Shown in pieces: positions 5,937 through 11,037 of a stretch of DNA of 11,037 nucleotides. The stretch lies in assembly GCA_028691385.1 (NCBI GenBank), contig JAQUZL010000065.1, forward strand, positions 1 to 11,037, read 5' to 3'. This DNA is from Oscillospiraceae bacterium. Its GTDB lineage: Bacteria > Bacillota > Clostridia > Oscillospirales > Oscillospiraceae. The position numbers and the translations under genes are program-made. The notes under the pieces were generated by a model that searched no databases, was not told the origin of the DNA, and worked only from the letters and a program-made list of their open reading frames with translations. The first letter of the stretch is position 1, and every line of letters starts with the position of its first letter.

Positions 5937-6875
5937 ATGGATTTTATGAGCACAGTAAAGGGCTCGCTTCTGGAGGGTTTCTATCCCCAGGGCTGGGACA
6001 TGGCCAAAATTGATGCCTGCTGCGAAAAGGGCGTTGCACGCGAGGATTTCTGGAACGAGAAGTTCAATCCCGTGGAATGCGACAGCATCGGCGATTTTGA
6101 CGCCTACATGGGTCACGAGATCGCTCTGCAGATCAAAAAAGCGCGCGACGAGGGCAAGAAGCTTGCCATCATCCTGCCGGTCGGCCCGATGGGCATGTAC
6201 AAATGGGCCAGCTTTTTCCTCAAAGAGTGGAATGTCTGCTGCGACCATGTGACCACGTTCAACATGGACGAGTGGGCAGACGGCGAGGGCAACACCCTGC
6301 CGAACAGCAACCCGGCTTCCTTTGAATACAGCATGAAGGAAGCATTCTTCAACAAGCTCGGCGCACTGACCGTTCCGCCCGAGCAGCGCAATTTTGCAAC
6401 GAAGACCAATCTGCCGACCTATCCGGAAAAGATTGCGAAGCTGAAGGCCGAGGGCGCTCGCCTGGTGCTGGTTTACGGCATCGGCCGTATGTGCCACATC
6501 GCATTCTGGGAGCCGCATTTTGCCGTTGATTTTGCAAACGAAGCAGAATGGAAAAAAGCTCCGTATCGTCTGGGCGCCAAGCTGCACCCGCTGACGATTG
6601 AGCAGAACGCCATCACCAGCTTCAAGAGCCGTTCCACACTGGTTCCGTGCACGGCAAACACCATCGGGCCTGGCATCTTCCTGCAGGCAGATTACGCAAT
6701 CGGCGGCTGCGACGGCGCACTCAACCGCGGCATGGGCTGGCAGGGAATGAGTTTCCTGACCACGCTGCATCATGGACCTGATATGCATATCACCTCCACG
6801 TTCATCCCCACGCTGGAAGGCAAATTGTTCTATCTCAAAGAGCTTGCCGGCCCGCTGAACGCGGAGTGCAATTAA
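5937..6875 (+). CDS. NagB-like sugar-phosphate isomerase/deaminase, divergent
   Basis: The 312-residue product resembles glucosamine-6-phosphate deaminase/isomerase, which converts an amino-sugar phosphate to a ketose phosphate. Aligned by eye with E. coli NagB: LAIILPVGPMGMYK (residues 76-89) matches the phosphate-binding loop region, HVTTFNMDEW keeps the catalytic Asp (here Asp111, NagB Asp72), and GIGRMCHIAFWEP keeps His187 and Glu192 (NagB His143 and Glu148). The position of NagB Asp141 is Met185. The protein is longer than NagB (266), with about 45 extra N-terminal residues. The start is firm: AAGGAGG at 5922-5928, eight bases before the ATG. It is followed after 117 bp by a class II aldolase and is divergent from a PocR-AraC regulator, suggesting a sugar-phosphate catabolic pair. 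Superfamily confident; substrate unknown. Confidence 0.82.
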   Translation: MDFMSTVKGSLLEGFYPQGWDMAKIDACCEKGVAREDFWNEKFNPVECDSIGDFDAYMGHEIALQIKKARDEGKKLAIILPVGPMGMYKWASFFLKEWNVCCDHVTTFNMDEWADGEGNTLPNSNPASFEYSMKEAFFNKLGALTVPPEQRNFATKTNLPTYPEKIAKLKAEGARLVLVYGIGRMCHIAFWEPHFAVDFANEAEWKKAPYRLGAKLHPLTIEQNAITSFKSRSTLVPCTANTIGPGIFLQADYAIGGCDGALNRGMGWQGMSFLTTLHHGPDMHITSTFIPTLEGKLFYLKELAGPLNAECN

Positions 6876-6923
6876 ATTAACCGGATCGATCCCCCGTAGA
6901 TCCGCGTTTGGCAGGAGGCAGAG

Positions 6924-6954
6924 TTCGCTTTTCCTGTCCTGCGGGCAGAGCGAA
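6924..6954 (+). other. Stem-loop between isomerase and aldolase genes
   Basis: TTCGCT (6924-6929) pairs with AGCGAA (6949-6954), and inside it CTGTCC (6934-6939) pairs with GGGCAG (6943-6948) around a TGC loop, leaving a 4-nt bulge on the left. No U-run follows, so the two genes can still be one transcript. A processing or stabilising element is plausible. Confidence 0.5.
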
Positions 6955-6992
6955 GGCGCCGATGCGGTAAATAAAAGAAAGGATCAACGCTT

Positions 6993-7904
6993 ATGCTGGT
7001 AACACTGAACGAAGTCCTGAAGGACGCAAAGAAGAAAAAGTACGCTGTCGGCCTGTTCAACACCGTTAACCTCGAAATGGCGAAGGGTGTCATCGCGGCA
7101 GCCGAGGAGGCGCAGTCTCCCGTCATCATCGGCACAGCAGAGGTACTGCTCCCGTTTTCCAGCCTGGAGGAACTGGCTCCGATGCTCGTTCCGCTGGCAA
7201 AAAAAGCCTCGGTTCCGGTTGTTCTGCACTTTGACCACGGCCTGACCAAGGATCGTGTTCACAAGGCAATCGCGCTCGGGTTTTCTTCCGTCATGTATGA
7301 CTGCTCCACGCTGAGCTACGACATGAACGTCAAGGAGGTTGCCCAGATGGTGCAGTTTGCCCATGACAACGGCATCTCTGTGGAAGCAGAGCTCGGCCAT
7401 GTCGGCGCAAACAGCAACAGTGCAGAAGTCAGCGGCGAAGGCGACCACGACATCTACACCGATCCGATGGAAGCGAAAATTTTCGCCGAAGCCACCGAGG
7501 TTGATGCGCTGGCTGTCGCAATCGGCACTGCGCACGGCGCTTACAAGAGCAAGCCGAAGCTCGATTTTGACCGCCTGGCCGAAATTGCGAGCATCGTCAA
7601 AACTCCGCTCGTGCTGCACGGCGGTTCCGGCCTTTCGGACGAGGACTTCCGCCACGCGATTGCAAATGGTATTTCCAAGGTGAACATCTTTACCGATATC
7701 AACAATGCATCCGCAAAGACTGCGCATGATTACTTCGAAAAGGGTATCGGCATGACCGACCTGATGCCGAACATTACCGAAGCGGTCAAGCAGGCGACAC
7801 TCAAGAAGATGCGCGTGTTTGGCAGCCCCGGACATGCCGATGGCTATCAAGAGTATGTCATTGAAAACGCCGTTGAGCGCATTCTCCACGCGGTGAGCAA
7901 ATAA
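6993..7904 (+). CDS. Class II ketose-bisphosphate aldolase
   Basis: Predicted zinc-dependent aldolase that cleaves a ketose 1,6-bisphosphate (fructose, tagatose or similar) into dihydroxyacetone phosphate and an aldehyde. The 303-residue product has the family order: LHFDHG with catalytic Asp81 and zinc ligand His82, YDCS at 102-105, EAELGHVG at 131-138, AIGTAHGAY with zinc ligand His181, LVLHGGSGL with zinc ligand His209, and the phosphate-binding segment ISKVNIFTDIN at 227-237. The length fits the FbaA/GatY/KbaY group of about 280-310 residues. AAAGGA at 6978-6983 supports the ATG. It lies downstream of the NagB-like gene and ends at a strong terminator. Pairing with an amino-sugar isomerase favours a tagatose-type or other specialised substrate over glycolysis, but this is inference. 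Confidence 0.92.
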   Translation: MLVTLNEVLKDAKKKKYAVGLFNTVNLEMAKGVIAAAEEAQSPVIIGTAEVLLPFSSLEELAPMLVPLAKKASVPVVLHFDHGLTKDRVHKAIALGFSSVMYDCSTLSYDMNVKEVAQMVQFAHDNGISVEAELGHVGANSNSAEVSGEGDHDIYTDPMEAKIFAEATEVDALAVAIGTAHGAYKSKPKLDFDRLAEIASIVKTPLVLHGGSGLSDEDFRHAIANGISKVNIFTDINNASAKTAHDYFEKGIGMTDLMPNITEAVKQATLKKMRVFGSPGHADGYQEYVIENAVERILHAVSK

Positions 7905-7915
7905 TTTCTCACATG

Positions 7916-7959
7916 AAAACCGGCAGTCATGCTTTGCAAAAAGCGCGACTGCCGGTTTT
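7916..7959. terminator. Bidirectional terminator between aldolase and HTH genes
   Basis: A 13-bp perfect stem (7916-7928 with 7947-7959) has AAAA at its left and TTTT at its right edge. Inside it, GCTTT (7931-7935) pairs with AAAGC (7940-7944) around a GCAA tetraloop. It serves the aldolase operon on the plus strand and the converging HTH gene, whose stop codon is one base away, on the minus strand. Confidence 0.88.
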
Positions 7960-7960
7960 G

Positions 7961-8218
7961 CTATTGATAAACAATTTTACGGATTGTGTCGGTGGAGAGA
8001 TGATATTCCTCTGCGAGTGATTCGAGCGGTTCTCCGCTGAAAAAGCGATTGCGTATGGTTTGATTGCGCTGCTCGTAGAAAACCTTTGCGCCGGAGCTTG
8101 CGCCCCATTGCCTTCGCTGCTTTTCCGCCGGGATGTAAAGCAGTTCTCCCGGCGCGTATTGCTGCAACTCTTTCAGCAGCCGATCCGGCAAAATTTCTGA
8201 AGCGTTGCGATATCTCAT
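7961..8218 (-). CDS. Small HTH protein, CD3324-like family
   Basis: The 85-residue product begins MRYRNASEILPDRLLKELQQ and continues with YAPGELLYIP and a basic QRRQWG stretch. This matches the pattern I recall for the uncharacterised CD3324 family of Clostridia (distantly Mor-like). Residues about 63-84, GEPLESLAEEYHLSTDTIRKI, read as a helix-turn-helix, so it probably binds DNA. The ATG at 8218 is preferred over in-frame ATGs at 8236 and 8242 because GGGAGG (8229-8234) lies 10 nt upstream of it and the homology-like start is here. It is 51 bp downstream of the nucleotidyltransferase-like gene on the same strand, with no clear promoter between, so the two are probably co-transcribed. Role unknown. 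Confidence 0.75.
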   Translation of the reverse strand: MRYRNASEILPDRLLKELQQYAPGELLYIPAEKQRRQWGASSGAKVFYEQRNQTIRNRFFSGEPLESLAEEYHLSTDTIRKIVYQ

Positions 8219-8269
8219 AATGTCGTTGCCTCCCATCTGCATGACGCGAAACGACGCAAACGCCGTTTT

Positions 8270-9316
8270 TCAGTTGTGCGTCAGAAATTCCCGCACAGTG
8301 TCGTATCGGGAGATCGAAATGCCGTGCGATTCAATGGCTGACAATATCTTTTTCTCCAGTTCGTCAGCCCGGAAAACCAGCGGCAAGAGATTCTCCGCAC
8401 AATACGCGCCAAGCAGATCAAACTCCGCGGGTGCGCCAAGAAGATATTCTTCGACCACTATGTTTATCTCATATTGAAGGTTGCAGGCGCAAAGAAAAGC
8501 ATCGGATGCATTCTGAGCAGCGCAGAAGCAGCGCAGCCGCCGCCAGTGCAGTGCAAGCTCCTGATACCAATCAGCCAACCCGTAAAAGTCGGGTGCGTTT
8601 TTGTTTCCCTCGTGTGCAGAAACGACTTTTTCGGATTCCAAGGTCTTGCGGTAAGAATAGATCATTTTGCGACACAGTTCGCGTACCGTTTCTACGCTCT
8701 CTGCAGCAGGAAGTGCCTTTGCGGCAAGCAGAAAATCCGGTTCCAACCCCGGCAGCGCTTCCAGTTGCCCGATTCGCCCGAACATTTCTGCACTGCAGCC
8801 GTTGAGCAATAGCATTCCTTCGGAGAGATAGTCGAACACGAAACCGGCTGCCATGCGCACCTGAAAGAGCTGTTCTTCAAACAACATATTGCAAAATAGT
8901 TCGGTTGCAATCTTCAGCCGTTCCAACGCCCCACGACAAACAAAAGCAGGCGTGCGCAGCTGATTCCAAAATTTTTGCTGCAATGCGGTAAAGCGGTCTG
9001 CCTCGGAGGGAGTGCGGCTGTAGAGAATGCGCGCGTTTGCAATGCAGGCCATTGGCCCCTCTTTCAGTGCGACGGTCGCTTCGGTGCGTTCCCAAGAGCG
9101 CGGGTAAAGGTCGGTGCCGATGCCGTCGCCCAGAACAAAGGTCTGCGACAGTTCGTTTCCACGCTCGGTGCGGGGAATAAAATAATCAAAACATTTACCG
9201 TGGCCGTCTCCGCCAACCTCGGCACCGTCCACCGCAATCAGCAAATCAATATCCTCGGGATATTCCGTTTTAATTTTATGAATTGCCCAAGAAGCGAGAA
9301 GCTCTGTATCTGTCAT
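8270..9316 (-). CDS. Nucleotidyltransferase-like protein, active site degenerate
   Basis: The 348-residue product has an N-terminal segment, PEDIDLLIAVDGAEVGG at about residues 20-36, then CFDYFIPRTERGNELSQTF and GIGTDLYPRSWER. This resembles uncharacterised bacterial proteins with a nucleotidyltransferase domain, in which the strand reads VxYGSYxxGTAxxxSDxDFYFIPKT and is followed by DGIGYDLxxxSWER. The expected GS and DxD residues are not preserved in the same register, so catalytic activity is doubtful. The rest is helical with many Leu, Ala and Cys and shows no membrane segments. The ATG at 9316 is preferred: AAAGGA (9325-9330) sits 8 nt upstream, while an ATG at 9325 overlaps that site. 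It has its own promoter and leads a likely two-gene unit with the small HTH protein. Assignment is from memory of family patterns and is moderate. Confidence 0.65.
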   Translation of the reverse strand: MTDTELLASWAIHKIKTEYPEDIDLLIAVDGAEVGGDGHGKCFDYFIPRTERGNELSQTFVLGDGIGTDLYPRSWERTEATVALKEGPMACIANARILYSRTPSEADRFTALQQKFWNQLRTPAFVCRGALERLKIATELFCNMLFEEQLFQVRMAAGFVFDYLSEGMLLLNGCSAEMFGRIGQLEALPGLEPDFLLAAKALPAAESVETVRELCRKMIYSYRKTLESEKVVSAHEGNKNAPDFYGLADWYQELALHWRRLRCFCAAQNASDAFLCACNLQYEINIVVEEYLLGAPAEFDLLGAYCAENLLPLVFRADELEKKILSAIESHGISISRYDTVREFLTHN

Positions 9317-9339
9317 TCCGATCATCCTTTCGTCTTTTC

Positions 9340-9353
9340 GCAACGGCCGTTGC
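9340..9353. promoter_or_regulatory. 14-bp perfect palindrome, candidate operator
   Basis: GCAACGGCCGTTGC is a perfect palindrome lying just downstream of the minus-strand -10 box, at or near the expected start point (about 9355) and 10 bp upstream of the AAAGGA ribosome binding site. The position suits a repressor operator, perhaps for the small HTH protein of the same unit. As RNA it could also form a short hairpin. Confidence 0.45.
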
Positions 9354-9361
9354 CTGTATTC

Positions 9362-9390
9362 AGTATACGGCGTGACATAAAATTTCTCAA
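9362..9390 (-). promoter_or_regulatory. Promoter of the nucleotidyltransferase-like/HTH unit
   Basis: Minus-strand TTGAGA (plus 9385-9390) and TATACT (9362-9367) with a 17-bp spacer. It is back to back with the azlC promoter, about 55 bp away. Confidence 0.65.
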
Positions 9391-9445
9391 TACCGAAAAC
9401 AGTTGAAAAGTATTCTTGCGGATGAGGGGAAAGGCCTTCCCATTC

Positions 9446-9474
9446 TCGACAATCTCCGCGCGGTGTGCTACAAT
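9446..9474 (+). promoter_or_regulatory. Promoter of azlCD
   Basis: TCGACA (9446-9451) and TACAAT (9469-9474) with a 17-bp spacer, plus a TG one base before the -10 (extended -10). Expected start is near 9481, giving a leader of about 40 nt containing a small CCGC/GCGG stem (9479-9492). Confidence 0.65.
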
Positions 9475-9520
9475 AAAAACCGCTGCAGTGCGGCAATTCC
9501 GGCAAAAGGAAGGGTTTTCA

Positions 9521-10276
9521 TTGGTTCAGAACAGTTTTTCCCGCGGCGTGAGGGATGGCGTTCCCATTGCGCTCGGCTATGTTTCGGTTTCGTTTACGTT
9601 TGGCATGATGGCCGTTGCGCAGGGGCTGCCCGTGTGGTTTGCCGTGGCCGTTTCCATGACGAATCTCACTTCGGCAGGGCAGTTCGCAGGGCTTTCGCTG
9701 ATTGTTTCGGGTGCGTCATTTCTGGAAATGGCGCTGACGCAGCTGACAATCAACCTGCGGTATGCGCTGATGTCGCTTTCGCTCACACAGAAGCTGGATT
9801 CCTCTGTGACGCTGGCCGACCGGTTCTGGATCTCGTTTGGCAATACCGATGAAATCTTCGCCGTGGCGAGCGGTCAGCCCGGAGCGGTGGGCAAAAAGTA
9901 TTTTCTCGGGCTGATGAGCATGCCGTATCTCGGTTGGGCGCTGGGAACGCTGCTCGGTGCGGCGGCGGGAAATGTGCTGCCGGCTTCTGTGCGCAGCGCG
10001 CTCGGCATCGCGATTTACGGAATGTTTCTTGCCATTATTATTCCCGTTGCGCGGGAGAAAAAGCCAGTGCTCTTCGTTGTGATTCTTGCGACGGCACTCA
10101 GCTGCGCGTTTTACTGGATTCCCGGCCTGAACCGCGTTTCCTCCGGCTTTGTCATCATCATCTGCGCGCTGGTGGCCGCAGGACTGGCTGCATGGCGCTT
10201 CCCGGTGCAGGACGAGCTGCACCGGGAAGCGCAGCCCACAGATGCGCCCAGTTCCGAAGAGGAGGCGCGCTCATGA
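9521..10276 (+). CDS. azlC: AzlC family branched-chain amino acid exporter, large subunit
   Basis: AzlC with AzlD forms a membrane exporter for branched-chain amino acids (azaleucine resistance in Bacillus; YgaZH valine export in E. coli). The 251-residue product has the family opening FSRGVRDGVPIALGYVSVSFTFG, then AxxQGLPVWFAVAVSMTNLTSAGQFAGL, and several hydrophobic segments between about residues 14 and 225, followed by a hydrophilic Glu-rich tail. No ATG fits; TTG at 9521 is chosen because GGAAGG lies about 7 nt upstream and the family start is here. An in-frame TTG at 9416 lies upstream of the promoter and is not credible. The stop overlaps the azlD start (ATGA), so the two are translationally coupled. 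Family confident; substrate from family knowledge. Confidence 0.9.
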   Translation: MVQNSFSRGVRDGVPIALGYVSVSFTFGMMAVAQGLPVWFAVAVSMTNLTSAGQFAGLSLIVSGASFLEMALTQLTINLRYALMSLSLTQKLDSSVTLADRFWISFGNTDEIFAVASGQPGAVGKKYFLGLMSMPYLGWALGTLLGAAAGNVLPASVRSALGIAIYGMFLAIIIPVAREKKPVLFVVILATALSCAFYWIPGLNRVSSGFVIIICALVAAGLAAWRFPVQDELHREAQPTDAPSSEEEARS

Positions 10277-10590
10277 ATCTGACCAACGCAATTCTGCAGC
10301 TCGTCGTGATGGCGCTTGTCACCTATCTGGTGCGAATGCTGCCGATGACGCTGTTCACAAAGAAAATTACAAGCCGCTTTCTGCGGTCGTTTTTGTATTA
10401 CGTTCCCTATGCAGTGTTGGGCGCAATGACGTTTCCGGCCATCTTTTTTTCCGCCGGCGGAATCATTTCCGGTCTGGTGGGAACCGTGGTGGCGTTGGTG
10501 CTCGCGTTTTGCCGCAAAAGCCTGCTCACAGTTGCGGTTTGTGCCTGTGCGGCGGTGTTTGTAACCAATCTGCTGCTCACGCTGCTGTAA
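10273..10590 (+). CDS. azlD: AzlD family branched-chain amino acid exporter, small subunit
   Basis: The 105-residue hydrophobic protein, partner of AzlC, has a first membrane segment at about residues 6-26 including TYLVRMLPMTLF, the basic loop TKKITSRFLRSFL, and the family stretch YYVPYAVLGAMTFPAIF, followed by two more hydrophobic segments ending in LLLTLL. The length is typical for AzlD (about 100-110). AAGAGGAGG at 10257-10265 supports the ATG, which overlaps the azlC stop by 4 nt. A longer frame running in from upstream in the same frame overlaps azlC and is not used. No U-tailed terminator is evident after the stop. Confidence 0.9.
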   Translation: MNLTNAILQLVVMALVTYLVRMLPMTLFTKKITSRFLRSFLYYVPYAVLGAMTFPAIFFSAGGIISGLVGTVVALVLAFCRKSLLTVAVCACAAVFVTNLLLTLL

Positions 10591-10619
10591 TCGTCATAAA
10601 TTGTTTACCGATTCGTTGT

Positions 10620-10648
10620 TTGTCCGCAACAGAAATCTGACATACTAT
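10620..10648 (+). promoter_or_regulatory. Weak promoter candidate after azlD
   Basis: TTGTCC (10620-10625) and TACTAT (10643-10648) with a 17-bp spacer; each box matches consensus at about four of six positions. It is the best candidate for driving the amidohydrolase leader. Confidence 0.3.
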
Positions 10649-10793
10649 ATAGCACCTCTAAATGCTCATTGTTCTCCCCCGCAGTACTTTGTAACCGCTT
10701 AAGCTTTCTTTTGAGAATCGTTGCTAGCGCGCCACCCGGGAGCCTGCAATCACCCGTCACGCTGCGCCGAGCCTGCCGCACGACCCCTGCCCG

Positions 10794-10829
10794 AGCTCCT
10801 TTTGAAAGGAGCTGTCGCCCGCAGGCGAC
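10794..10829. repeat. Tandem double hairpin, REP-like repeat signature
   Basis: AGCTCCTTT (10794-10802) pairs with AAAGGAGCT (10805-10813), and the next base begins a second stem, GTCGCC (10814-10819) with GGCGAC (10824-10829) around a CGCA loop. The succession 'CTCC...GGAG-CTGTCGCC...GGCGAC-GGAG' resembles short interspersed palindromic repeats I recall from Faecalibacterium-type genomes. Copy number cannot be tested in this window. Confidence 0.6.
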
Positions 10830-10920
10830 GGAGAATTGTGCTGGCGAATGCAAGTTTTAAGGGTGACAAGGTAACAGGCGGGAGAATCACCCATAAAATT
10901 TCCATCGGGAGATGAAAAAC

Positions 10921-11010
10921 ATGAGTTTTAAGAGATTGCCTGTCAAGAAATCATGGTGTGAAGGGGAGCGCTGCGGATGCAGACGATTTATGGTAACGGA
11001 ACAATTCTGA
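10921..11010 (+). CDS. Possible 29-aa ORF overlapping the amidohydrolase start
   Basis: A 29-codon frame starts at ATG 10921, with GGGAG (10907-10911) nine bases upstream, and ends at TGA 11008-11010, overlapping the amidohydrolase frame by 34 nt. The peptide is basic with three Cys (WCEGERCGCRR). No family is recognised. It could be a regulatory upstream frame or chance. Confidence 0.2.
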   Translation: MSFKRLPVKKSWCEGERCGCRRFMVTEQF

Positions 11011-11037
11011 CGATGGAGCCGGGCGAAACAGCCGAGG
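10977..11037 (+). CDS. Amidohydrolase, N-terminus only (cut by window edge)
   Basis: Twenty codons are visible: MQTIYGNGTILTMEPGETAE. The NGxILTMEPG pattern is typical of the N-terminal beta-sandwich of metal-dependent amidohydrolases, such as the YtcJ/amidohydrolase-3 group or guanine deaminase/SsnA-like enzymes. The catalytic barrel with its HxH motif is outside the window, so the substrate cannot be told. AAGGGGAG, about 9 nt upstream of ATG 10977, serves as ribosome binding site. The preceding leader is unusually long and structured. Confidence 0.7.
   Translation, partial: MQTIYGNGTILTMEPGETAE

Larger units (their letters stand above)
10591..10976 (+). other. Gene-poor, structured leader region before the amidohydrolase gene
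   Basis: Nearly 390 bp between azlD and the amidohydrolase start lack a convincing gene. A weak promoter (described separately) would make about 320 nt of leader RNA. A long imperfect inverted repeat pairs 10672-10696 with 10862-10886 (18 of 25 positions complementary, including a perfect 7-bp TTCTCCC/GGGAGAA helix). GGGTGA at 10861-10866 can pair with TCACCC at 10887-10892 or with TCACCC at 10750-10755. AATCACCC occurs twice, at 10748-10755 and 10885-10892. I do not recognise a known riboswitch or T-box. A repetitive element or an unrecognised cis-RNA are both possible. Confidence 0.45.

Noticed and set aside
5853..6788. A 311-codon frame antisense to the NagB-like gene
   Set aside because: The plus-strand frame has a clear ribosome binding site and family motifs. 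The antisense product has no domain signature.
6984..7889. A 301-codon frame antisense to the aldolase
   Set aside because: The aldolase motifs are unambiguous on the plus strand; the opposite frame is a codon-bias shadow.
8270..8305. A REFLTH (R-x4-H) sequence at the C-terminus of the nucleotidyltransferase-like protein, suggestive of a HEPN RNase motif
   Set aside because: A short motif at the extreme end with no other HEPN evidence is expected by chance.
9934..10590. An extended frame giving AzlD about 113 extra N-terminal residues
   Set aside because: The extension overlaps azlC. The internal ATG at 10273 has a strong ribosome binding site, gives the standard AzlD length and sits in the usual ATGA overlap.
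10861..10892. Resemblance to the 3' end of 16S rRNA (ACAAGGTAAC ... ATCACC)
   Set aside because: Only short patches match, spacing differs and no upstream 16S sequence is present. Probably coincidence.

Overview
The window reads as a chromosomal piece from an anaerobic Gram-positive bacterium of the class Clostridia, probably near Oscillospiraceae/Ruminococcaceae. This rests on the character of the EF-G and EF-Tu sequences, strong AGGAGG-type ribosome binding sites, sigma-A-like promoters, U-tailed hairpin terminators and several families common in that group (CD3324-type small HTH protein, PocR-AraC regulator, NifX-like protein with a metal-binding tail). No plasmid, phage, IS or CRISPR hallmark is visible.

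Layout. (1) 1-3139: end of a str operon, with fusA (5' end outside the window), a spacer holding a good promoter overlapping a hairpin, tuf, and a clear terminator. (2) 3158-3710: a very small Cys-rich ORF that overlaps by 4 nt a NifB/NifX-family protein with a His/Cys-rich tail, then a terminator shared with the converging gene. (3) 3778-4735: on the minus strand, a VanX-like D-Ala-D-Ala dipeptidase lipoprotein with its own promoter. (4) 4921-7959: a minus-strand AraC regulator with a PocR-like sensor domain, divergent from a plus-strand pair encoding a NagB-like sugar-phosphate isomerase/deaminase and a class II ketose-bisphosphate aldolase, closed by a bidirectional terminator. (5) 7961-9390: on the minus strand, a nucleotidyltransferase-like protein followed by a small HTH protein, under a promoter with a 14-bp palindrome near its start point. 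(6) 9446-10590: azlC-azlD, a branched-chain amino acid exporter pair overlapping by 4 nt. (7) 10591-11037: a gene-poor, fold-rich leader with a long imperfect inverted repeat and a double hairpin, ahead of the first 20 codons of an amidohydrolase.

Working together: the clearest local circuit is the PocR-AraC regulator with the divergent isomerase-aldolase pair, which looks like a small regulated carbohydrate-phosphate catabolic unit. The isomerase keeps most NagB landmarks but appears to lack one catalytic Asp, so its substrate may differ from glucosamine-6-phosphate. No transporter or kinase for the pathway is in the window. I see no convincing new defence or mobile system. The best leads are the altered isomerase unit, the Cys-rich mini-ORF/NifX pair, the degenerate nucleotidyltransferase with its HTH partner, and the structured leader near the right edge.
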